DNA of 8,138 nt from Actinomycetota bacterium. Lineage in GTDB: Bacteria > Actinomycetota > Humimicrobiia > Humimicrobiales > Humimicrobiaceae. The stretch covers positions 3,802 through 11,939 of the forward strand of contig JAQVHC010000035.1 in the NCBI GenBank assembly GCA_028696435.1. Direction: 5' to 3'. The position numbers and the translations under genes were made by a program. The notes under the pieces were generated by a model. It saw only the letters and a program-made list of their open reading frames with translations, did not search any database and was not told where the DNA came from. Positions 1-5,623 of this stretch are shown one piece after another. How positions within the stretch are numbered: position 1 is the first letter of the stretch; every line of letters begins with the position of its first letter.

Positions 1-35
1 TTTAAAGAACCATAATTTTTTTACCGGGATGATAA

Positions 36-64
36 TTGATAATTTGTTTTAAGGCCTATAAAAT
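36..64 (+). promoter_or_regulatory. Candidate sigma-A-type promoter for archease-rtcB
   Basis: TTGATA at 36-41 and TAAAAT at 59-64 are separated by 17 bases, the standard arrangement for a housekeeping promoter. Transcription would begin near 71 and leave a leader of about 40 bases before the archease ATG. In sequence this A+T-rich such matches arise by chance, and TATAAA at 80-85 is a rival -10 box without a good -35. The short inverted repeat CCTAT-AAA-ATAGG (55-67) overlaps the -10 region. Confidence 0.35.
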
Positions 65-112
65 AGGTTATAGGATTAATATAAATTTCAATTAATTTGC
101 AATTAGCCAAAA

Positions 113-559
113 ATGGTAATTAAAAAATATACATACATTGACCATCTTTCAGATGTCGGCATTGAATTTTATGGAAATACGCTGGAGGAGCTATTTGAAA
201 ATGCAGCAGCCGGAATGTTTTCTATAATGTATGACCTCAAGACAGTTAAGCCTCTGCTTAAAAAGGAAGTCAGAATATCGGGGAAAGATATTAATTACGA
301 GGATTTATTGATATTATGGCTGGAAAGGTTACTCTACCTGCATGAAGTCAACACTATTTTATTTTCGGATTTTAAAGTCAAAAAAATTGAAAAAAAAGAA
401 AATGCTTTTATTCTTGAGGCTGAAATTTATGGAGAAAAAATAGATCTTTCCAGACATGAAATAGAAGTAGCTATTAAAGCTCCGACTTACCATGACCTGG
501 AAATAAAGGAGAACGGAGAAGGGTATAGATGGAGAGGCCGTGTTATTTTTGATGTTTAA
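113..559 (+). CDS. Archease, RtcB-activating protein
   Basis: This 148-residue protein is a full-length archease, the small metal-binding cofactor that promotes guanylation of the RNA ligase RtcB and lets it turn over repeatedly. The N-terminal signature DHLSDVG (residues 10-16) carries the conserved Asp10 and Asp14. It is followed by the ELFENAAAGMFSIM helix (about 26-39) and the family C-terminal end VIFDV with Asp147; acidic residues at these sites bind the metal in studied archeases. The length is typical for the family. ATG 113 is chosen because the signature normally begins about ten residues in, and there is no in-frame alternative nearby. Unusually, no clear Shine-Dalgarno site precedes it (upstream bases AATTAGCCAAAA), unlike every other gene in the window. 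The RNA ligase gene follows after 18 bases, so the two are almost certainly co-transcribed. The family call is firm; the activating role is inferred from the family and the neighbour. Confidence 0.93.
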   Translation: MVIKKYTYIDHLSDVGIEFYGNTLEELFENAAAGMFSIMYDLKTVKPLLKKEVRISGKDINYEDLLILWLERLLYLHEVNTILFSDFKVKKIEKKENAFILEAEIYGEKIDLSRHEIEVAIKAPTYHDLEIKENGEGYRWRGRVIFDV

Positions 560-560
560 T

Positions 561-570
561 AAAGGGGTGA
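561..570 (+). promoter_or_regulatory. Ribosome binding site deciding the rtcB start
   Basis: AAAGGGGTGA lies 7 bases before ATG 578 but only 1 base before the in-frame TTG at 572. Normal spacing therefore selects the ATG and removes two residues from the longest possible reading frame. Confidence 0.75.
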
Positions 571-577
571 ATTGGTA

Positions 578-2029
578 ATGAATGATTATGATATTAAAAA
601 AATAAGCGATTATAAGTGGGAAATAGAAAAAGATGAGGAGCTCGGGATGAGAGTTCCCGGAATAGTCTTTGCCGATAAAGAACTTCTTAATCATGCGGTC
701 AGCGAAAACACCATAGAACAGGTAGTAAATGTAGCGACGCTTCCGGGAATTATAAAGGCTTCTTATGCAATGCCCGATATACATTACGGCTATGGATTTC
801 CCATAGGGGGAGTTGCTGCTTTTGATATGGAAGAAGGTGTTATATCACCGGGTGGAGTTGGTTTTGATATATCCTGCGGGGTAAGAACGATGCGCACAGA
901 TTTGAGTGTGGATGATATTAAGGATAGACTGGAAGAATTAATGAGTCTTCTGTCATTTAACATCCCGAAAGGAGTGGGCAGTAAAGGAAAAATCAGACTC
1001 TCGAAGAGCCAGTTAACTGAATTAATGAAAGAAGGTGTTAACTGGGCAATTAGAAATGGTTATGGATGGGAAGAAGATAAATTTTTTATGGAGGAGAGGG
1101 GATGTATGGAAGGTGCGGTTCCTGATTATGTCAGCAGCACTGCTCTCAACAGAGGGCTGGATCAGATAGGAACTCTCGGGTCCGGAAATCATTTTCTGGA
1201 GATTCAGGCAGTTGATGAAATTTATGATAGTGAAGCAGCAGAAATTATGGGCTTAAAAAAAGACCAGGTGACAGTCATGATACATTCGGGTTCAAGGGGA
1301 CTTGGTCATCAGGTATGCAGTGATTATCTGAAGGTTATGCAGGAAGCAGCTGCAAAATATGGAATAAAACTCCGTGACAGACAGCTTGCCTGTGCTCCTC
1401 TGAATTCTCCTGAAGGAAAGAGATATTACGGAGCGATGATCTGTGCTATTAATTATGCAATGGTAAACAGACATTGTCTTTCCCACTGGGTAAGGGAAGC
1501 ATTTGAAAGGTTTTTTGGCAGGTCAGGGGAGAAACTGGGACTGAACACTATTTATGATGTATCACATAATATAGCAAAAATTGAAGAGCATTATATCAAT
1601 GGAGGAACTGGTAAAGTCTGTGTGCACAGAAAGGGTGCTACAAGAGCATATCCTCCCGGACATAGAGATATACCGGAGAAATATAAAAAAATCGGTCAGC
1701 CTGTAATAATTCCGGGTGATATGGGACGCTATTCATATATACTTCTCGGGACAGAAGAGGCAATGACTGAAAGTTTTGGCTCTACTTGCCACGGAGCAGG
1801 CAGGCTTATGAGCAGGACTAAAGCAAAGAAAAGTATTCAGGGTAGTGAACTTAAAAAGAACCTGTTTGATAAAAAGGGAATTGTGGTTATGGCCGGAAGT
1901 ATGTCAGGACTGGCAGAGGAAGCCCCACATGCCTATAAGGATGTAAGCAAAGTAGTGGATATAGCGCATAATGCTGGAATTTCTAAAAAGGCAGTAAGAT
2001 TAAGACCTCTCGGTGTCCTGAAAGGATAA
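578..2029 (+). CDS. rtcB: RNA-splicing ligase RtcB
   Basis: This 483-residue protein is a complete RtcB, the GTP- and Mn2+-dependent ligase that joins RNA ends carrying a 3'-phosphate or 2',3'-cyclic phosphate to 5'-hydroxyl ends, acting in RNA repair or tRNA splicing. All the family catalytic elements are visible. GFDISCGVR holds metal ligands Asp97 and Cys100, GSGNHFLE has Asn204 and His205, MIHSGSRG has His236, and VSHNIA has His330. STCHGAGR carries His405, equivalent to the histidine that is guanylated in characterised RtcB proteins. Spacing between these residues matches the Pyrococcus enzyme almost exactly as I remember it. The N-terminal segment ATLPGIIKASYAMPDIHYG is also typical. 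The start is ATG 578, set by the upstream ribosome binding site. It lies just downstream of archease, its known partner. No rtcA or rtcR regulator is in view, so what induces it is unknown. The physiological RNA substrate cannot be told from sequence. Confidence 0.96.
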   Translation: MNDYDIKKISDYKWEIEKDEELGMRVPGIVFADKELLNHAVSENTIEQVVNVATLPGIIKASYAMPDIHYGYGFPIGGVAAFDMEEGVISPGGVGFDISCGVRTMRTDLSVDDIKDRLEELMSLLSFNIPKGVGSKGKIRLSKSQLTELMKEGVNWAIRNGYGWEEDKFFMEERGCMEGAVPDYVSSTALNRGLDQIGTLGSGNHFLEIQAVDEIYDSEAAEIMGLKKDQVTVMIHSGSRGLGHQVCSDYLKVMQEAAAKYGIKLRDRQLACAPLNSPEGKRYYGAMICAINYAMVNRHCLSHWVREAFERFFGRSGEKLGLNTIYDVSHNIAKIEEHYINGGTGKVCVHRKGATRAYPPGHRDIPEKYKKIGQPVIIPGDMGRYSYILLGTEEAMTESFGSTCHGAGRLMSRTKAKKSIQGSELKKNLFDKKGIVVMAGSMSGLAEEAPHAYKDVSKVVDIAHNAGISKKAVRLRPLGVLKG

Positions 2030-2171
2030 TCAGTATTTAAAAACTTTATGCAGGGGCTGAAAAAGATAAGGCGACAGAACAGGCCAATTATCCTGAATGT
2101 TTTTGCCATAATATTTTTATAGTGGAATGCACATAATAAATAACATATTATAAATAAGTTGCATCCTTTAC

Positions 2172-2200
2172 TGGCTGCGCATGCTTTGTCAGCTGTTTTT
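2172..2200 (+). terminator. Candidate intrinsic terminator after rtcB
   Basis: TGGCTG (2172-2177) can pair with CAGCTG (2190-2195), with two G-T wobbles at the base, and is followed directly by TTTTT (2196-2200) and more T-rich sequence. The 12-base loop contains the palindrome GCATGC. The stem is short, so it may be weak, but it sits about 140 bases beyond the rtcB stop where plus-strand transcription must end before the convergent gene. Read on the minus strand it has no T-run, so it is not an obvious terminator for that gene. The 2030-2171 gap before it holds no gene that I can see. Confidence 0.45.
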
Positions 2201-3968
2201 ATTTAATTTTTACAAACAGATAAAAGTCAAAAGTGTGAATTATTTTTTTATCTGGTTTACTCTCTCCGGTAATATTGTCTATCAGAAATTTAACACTTAC
2301 ATTATCATTCTCATCTGTAAAAGTCATATCGGCAGCGGTTAAACTGTAAGGGTCAGAACTGGCAGTATTTTGTTTATTATAAATACTTTCCACATAATCA
2401 TACATATTCTTTTTATAAATTTCCTTACCTTTACTATTAATTACAAGCTCAGGGCCTGTTATATCAAAGCTAACTGTAAGATCTTTATCTGTTTGCTGAT
2501 TGCTGTTATAGCTGACTCCTTTTATATAGAAGAAATAGTCAAAATCTTTAATATCGATTGGAGCACTGAAAGGCTCGAGGAATCTATAAAAATAAACCTC
2601 TTCTTCTTCTTCGGTACCAGGATAGCTGATCTGATAAACCGGTTCAAAACCAAATGTATCTTCAAAATTAGAATTATCATAATTTTCCGGAAGATATTTT
2701 ACTTTTTCAAGCCTATCAGTATTATCAAAATAAGAAATTATTTCTGTTATTTCTATCTTATCTGTAGTAGAAAGTTCGGTTTTTGCCCTGGCAATCTGGT
2801 TATTTTCTATCATATCGTACTTTGTAAGTATAGCCTCAAGTCTTTTATTCTGGCTGTATTCAGCAACTGAAAAAGAGCTCCAGGGGCCAACAACTGAAAG
2901 AACAGCAATGATTGCAAGTGATACTGGAAGTATAATATTGTTCGGGCTCTTTTTTAATGAATAATATATCATTATTGCAGCTATCCAGATTCCCATAATT
3001 AATACATAATAGCGATTTTCAGTAATACCATAGGCTGATATTCTTATTCCCATTGAAACAAACATCATAACAATTAAAGGCAGAATTAATTTCGAAAACC
3101 ACGAAATAAAGTATTTTACCCATTTTACAGAATCTTTTAGAGGAGATACGAAAAAAAGTACAGCTGTACCTATTATCGAATACCAGAGTACGAGGTTTGT
3201 TACCACACCTTCAGGCCACTGGAGGGTTACCAGTATCTTTAAAAAATATATATAAAGTATCAGGGTATATATTGATAACATTGGAATTACAATATACAAA
3301 ACAAGAATTTTTAAAATTGACGGGTAGTTGTTTTTATCAAGCTCCTCACCAGCTGCTGGAACACCCGCAAGGAAAAAACATACTCCAAAAGTTCCTGCCA
3401 CTATAAAAAATGCATCCAAGTAAACCAATCCGGATGCATTAAATTCAAAAAGAAGTTTATCAATTGTGAATATTATTACACAGATACCTGCATATATAAC
3501 CCCGGAATAAACTACTGTTATTATGAATCTGATAAATAGTTTTATGACATACATTTCAAAATTTCTTATCTTCGGCAGGTAAGGGATAAAAATAAAACAA
3601 AGATATAGAGCAATATTTATTGCTACGTATCGTGTCATTGAAACTGTATTAATTTCCTCTGGCAGTGTGAAATAATATAGTATAAGAAATGCAGCTCCTG
3701 CAAGACAGATCAAAGCCCTGAAATATGGCTTTATATTTTTAAATCTTTCGAAAAGAATTCCGATGCACGCAGAAAGTGGTATGGCCATTGCGAATATCAT
3801 CTGCAGGTGTGTCAGCAGCGTTCTCGGGCTTTCGCTTATATTTTCCCAGTGCACCTGAAAAATTGCCATAATGGCAACAATTACTGAAAGGGCTATTGCA
3901 ACGGGGAAACGCTTGATGCTGTTATATAGACTGGTTAAAAGTTTCTTGATGGAACTGGATATTGTCAT
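2199..3968 (-). CDS. DUF4153-type polytopic membrane protein
   Basis: This 589-residue protein has an N-terminal half made of about eleven hydrophobic membrane segments (spread over residues 20 to 365). After the last one (IILPVSLAIIAVLSVVGPW) comes a soluble C-terminal region of about 215 residues rich in Asp, Glu, Tyr and Asn. The opening basic stretch followed by RFPVAIALSVIVA, the overall length and the layout resemble DUF4153 membrane proteins; the biochemical role of that family is not established. With a cytoplasmic N-terminus, eleven segments would place the C-terminal domain outside the cell. ATG 3968 is preferred over the upstream in-frame GTG (3977) because AGGAG on the minus strand at 3981-3977 stands 8 bases before the ATG and overlaps the GTG. 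The gene stands alone, converging on rtcB and diverging from the synthase operon, so its neighbours give no functional clue. The family call comes from overall pattern, not a catalytic motif. Confidence 0.7.
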   Translation of the reverse strand: MTISSSIKKLLTSLYNSIKRFPVAIALSVIVAIMAIFQVHWENISESPRTLLTHLQMIFAMAIPLSACIGILFERFKNIKPYFRALICLAGAAFLILYYFTLPEEINTVSMTRYVAINIALYLCFIFIPYLPKIRNFEMYVIKLFIRFIITVVYSGVIYAGICVIIFTIDKLLFEFNASGLVYLDAFFIVAGTFGVCFFLAGVPAAGEELDKNNYPSILKILVLYIVIPMLSIYTLILYIYFLKILVTLQWPEGVVTNLVLWYSIIGTAVLFFVSPLKDSVKWVKYFISWFSKLILPLIVMMFVSMGIRISAYGITENRYYVLIMGIWIAAIMIYYSLKKSPNNIILPVSLAIIAVLSVVGPWSSFSVAEYSQNKRLEAILTKYDMIENNQIARAKTELSTTDKIEITEIISYFDNTDRLEKVKYLPENYDNSNFEDTFGFEPVYQISYPGTEEEEEVYFYRFLEPFSAPIDIKDFDYFFYIKGVSYNSNQQTDKDLTVSFDITGPELVINSKGKEIYKKNMYDYVESIYNKQNTASSDPYSLTAADMTFTDENDNVSVKFLIDNITGESKPDKKIIHTFDFYLFVKIK

Positions 3969-3976
3969 AATTGACA

Positions 3977-3981
3977 CTCCT
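3977..3981 (-). promoter_or_regulatory. Ribosome binding site deciding the membrane-protein start
   Basis: On the minus strand AAAAGGAG is followed by 8 bases and then ATG 3968. The longer GTG start at 3977 would overlap this site, so the shorter reading is preferred. Confidence 0.75.
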
Positions 3982-4010
3982 TTTATTAAGTTAATTCTTA
4001 TTAGTATTAA

Positions 4011-4037
4011 ATTATACTAAAGTAGAAATGTAATCAA
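4011..4037 (-). promoter_or_regulatory. Candidate promoter for the DUF4153-type gene
   Basis: On the minus strand TTGATT (4037-4032) and a perfect TATAAT (4016-4011) are separated by 15 bases, slightly short of the ideal 17. The start of transcription would be about 40 bases before the coding start. The -35 element lies inside the left arm of the 4030-4067 inverted repeat, so a protein bound there could block this promoter. Confidence 0.45.
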
Positions 4038-4067
4038 AAGAAGTATTTCGGAGGGTTTTTTGATTAC
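4030..4067. repeat. Inverted repeat GTAATCAAAA / TTTTGATTAC
   Basis: A perfect 10-base inverted repeat has arms at 4030-4039 and 4058-4067 around an 18-base spacer containing CGGAGGG. It extends to 12 pairs if one G-T wobble is allowed. The T-run is inside the arm rather than after it, so this is not a normal intrinsic terminator. It overlaps the -35 of the minus-strand promoter and is better read as a candidate operator. Confidence 0.6.
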
Positions 4068-4071
4068 TGGT

Positions 4072-4112
4072 TGATTATTGACTATAAGGTAATCATAATA
4101 AGGCAATAATCA
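4072..4112. repeat. Inverted repeat TGATTATTG / CAATAATCA
   Basis: A perfect 9-base inverted repeat has arms at 4072-4080 and 4104-4112, with a 23-base spacer that itself carries another GTAATCA (4089-4095). With the preceding repeat it makes five TAATCA hexamers in 82 bases: plus strand at 4031, 4090 and 4107, minus strand at 4061-4066 and 4072-4077. This looks like a clustered protein-binding region between two divergent promoters. The protein is unknown. Confidence 0.55.
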
Positions 4113-4120
4113 GATAATTT

Positions 4121-4160
4121 CTCAAAAATTGCTCAAAAATTCTCTAAAAAATATTAAAAA
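4121..4160. repeat. Phased A-tracts with 11-base direct repeats
   Basis: CTCAAAAATT occurs at 4121-4130 and again at 4132-4141, followed by a diverged third unit. A-tracts start at 4124, 4135, 4146 and 4156, spaced 11, 11 and 10 bases, in step with the DNA helix. Such phasing causes intrinsic bending. It lies about 65-100 bases upstream of the candidate synthase promoter, where bending or RNA polymerase upstream contacts could matter. Confidence 0.5.
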
Positions 4161-4221
4161 TCAAGCCGACTTTTTTGAATATTAGAATTTTTTATAAAAA
4201 ATATGATATTTTTGAAAAAAA

Positions 4222-4230
4222 TGATATAAT
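4222..4230 (+). promoter_or_regulatory. Candidate extended -10 promoter of the synthase operon
   Basis: TG-A-TATAAT gives a perfect extended -10 element. No good -35 lies at 17 bases (TATGAT at 4202-4207), which extended -10 promoters can tolerate. Transcription would start near 4237 and give a leader of about 67 bases, too short for a T-box or a typical lysine riboswitch. The rest of the 3969-4303 interval holds no gene that I can see. Confidence 0.5.
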
Positions 4231-4291
4231 TACCGCGAAAATTTTAAAAAACCCTGTTATTTTATTTTTTTTACTATTTTACTGATAGTGT

Positions 4292-4299
4292 GAGGTGAT
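4292..4299 (+). promoter_or_regulatory. Ribosome binding site deciding the first synthase start
   Basis: GAGGTGAT is an almost perfect anti-16S match, four bases before ATG 4304. The longer in-frame GTG at 4295 lies inside this site and cannot be the start. Confidence 0.8.
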
Positions 4300-4303
4300 A
4301 ATA

Positions 4304-5623
4304 ATGAGTGATATAGATTTATTTACAGAATTTTCCCGTAAAGCGGGAGACGAAATTGATCTTAGAAATGTAAAGATAGATGATACTACATTGAGAGACG
4401 GTGAGCAGACTGCAGGTGTTGTGTTTGCAAATGATGAGAAAATACATATAGCAAAAATGCTGGATAAAGTAGGGGTCCATCAAATAGAAGCCGGGATACC
4501 AACAATGGGGGGAGATGAGAAAGAAGCAATTAAGAAGATTGCCTCTCTTGGTCTTAATTGCAGTATACTTGGATGGAATAGAGCTGTTAAATCTGATATA
4601 GATACATCGGTTGAATGTGGTGTTGACGCAGTAGCTATTTCTATATCTTCTTCTGATATACATATTGAGCACAAACTGCGTAAAAGCAGGGAATGGGTGC
4701 TTGAGAGTATAAAAACCTGTGTTGATTACGCTAAAGGATTTAATCTTTACGTTTCGGTAAATGCTGAAGATGCTTCACGTTCTGATATGGAGTTCCTTCT
4801 GTCTTTTGCAAGGGCTGCAAGGGATGCTGGAGCCGATAGACTGAGATATTGTGATACTCTGGGAATTCTTGACCCTTTTGAGACATTTATAAGAGTAAAA
4901 AACATAATTGATATTATCGGAATAGATATTGAAATGCATACCCATAATGATTTTGGAATGGCAATCGCCAATGCTATAGCAGGCGTTAAAGCTGGAGCAA
5001 CTTATGTAAACACGACCATTAATGGTCTGGGTGAAAGAGCAGGTAATGCTGCATTTGAGGAGTTTGTCATGGCGCTCAAGCATATTGAGGGAGTGGATCT
5101 GGGATTTGACACCACTCTTTTGAGGTCACTGTCAGAATATGTTGCAAAAGCTTCAGGTAGAGTTCTTCCTGCGTGGAAACCGATTGTAGGTGGAAACCTG
5201 TTTGTTTATGAAGCCGAAAGCAAGGTATCGGGAATACTGGCCAATCCAGAGACTTATGAACTATTCAGCGAGGATGAAGTAGGACTGGAGCGAAAAATAA
5301 TACTGGGGAAATATTCAGGTGTAAACAGTGTAATGTATAAGTTAAATACACTCGGTATTAAAGTCAATCAAAAAGAAGCAGAAGAGCTAACAGAAATAAT
5401 AAGAAATAAAACAGTAGCGCTTAAAAGGGCTCTTTTTGATAGTGAAATTATAGAAACTTATCAGTCTTATAAAAGTAAAGCTGGCACAGGTAAGGTAGTG
5501 GTAATAGAGAAAAATGTCAGAGAAAAGGCCGCTAAAAAAAATAATGATGAAGAAGAGACCACTACTAAAGAAGCAAATACCGGTGAAGAGGCTGCCAGTA
5601 CTGTTAAGAAAGGGGGAGAGTAA
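4304..5623 (+). CDS. Homocitrate synthase-like protein, catalytic-barrel subunit
   Basis: This 439-residue member of the homocitrate/isopropylmalate/Re-citrate synthase family would condense acetyl-CoA with a 2-oxoacid in the cytoplasm. The TIM-barrel half is intact: DTTLRDGEQ with Arg31 and metal ligand Asp32, SDIHIEHK, NAEDASR, RYCDTLG, HTHND with metal ligands His212 and His214, and GLGERAGNA with Asn248. The C-terminal lid is degenerate. The usual FAHESGIHADG reads FVYEAESKVSG (300-310), so the two histidines are Tyr302 and Lys307; GKHSG reads GKYSG (Tyr337). In studied relatives this region acts in the partner's active site. The last 43 residues (397-439) are a Lys/Glu-rich, apparently disordered tail that the next gene's product does not share. 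There is no LeuA-type regulatory domain. The stop overlaps the next start by one base. It probably supplies the catalytic barrel in a heteromer with that product; the oxoacid substrate is undetermined. Confidence 0.88.
   Translation: MSDIDLFTEFSRKAGDEIDLRNVKIDDTTLRDGEQTAGVVFANDEKIHIAKMLDKVGVHQIEAGIPTMGGDEKEAIKKIASLGLNCSILGWNRAVKSDIDTSVECGVDAVAISISSSDIHIEHKLRKSREWVLESIKTCVDYAKGFNLYVSVNAEDASRSDMEFLLSFARAARDAGADRLRYCDTLGILDPFETFIRVKNIIDIIGIDIEMHTHNDFGMAIANAIAGVKAGATYVNTTINGLGERAGNAAFEEFVMALKHIEGVDLGFDTTLLRSLSEYVAKASGRVLPAWKPIVGGNLFVYEAESKVSGILANPETYELFSEDEVGLERKIILGKYSGVNSVMYKLNTLGIKVNQKEAEELTEIIRNKTVALKRALFDSEIIETYQSYKSKAGTGKVVVIEKNVREKAAKKNNDEEETTTKEANTGEEAASTVKKGGE
5609..5623 (+). promoter_or_regulatory. 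Ribosome binding site and TAATG coupling of the synthase pair
   Basis: AAAGGGGGAG ends four bases before ATG 5623. The stop of the first synthase and the start of the second share a base in TAATG. This favours translational coupling and similar output of the two proteins, as expected for subunits of one enzyme. Confidence 0.75.

Noticed and set aside
55..74. CCTATA...TATAGG palindromes as the terminator of an upstream gene.
   Set aside because: The stems are short and A/T-rich and no T-run follows. They overlap the likely archease promoter instead.
2370..2870. 166-codon plus-strand reading frame opposite the membrane-protein gene.
   Set aside because: It is antisense to the hydrophilic C-terminal domain of a well-supported gene, very rich in Ile, Phe and Lys, and has no ribosome binding site or family resemblance.
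4231..4303. Riboswitch or T-box leader controlling the synthase operon.
   Set aside because: The leader from the best promoter is only about 67 bases, A/T-rich, without a terminator hairpin or T-box-like motif.
4319..5083. Several minus-strand reading frames of 60-117 codons opposite the first synthase.
   Set aside because: They overlap conserved coding sequence in the antisense direction and look like compositional shadows (Cys-, Tyr- and Ser-rich) with no initiation signals.
5534..5544. Run of eight A residues near the end of the first synthase gene, a possible slippage site that could fuse it to the second synthase.
   Set aside because: The second gene's frame meets TAA at 5542-5544 directly after the run, so a slip into that frame would terminate rather than make a fusion. 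The other frame is not that of the second gene.
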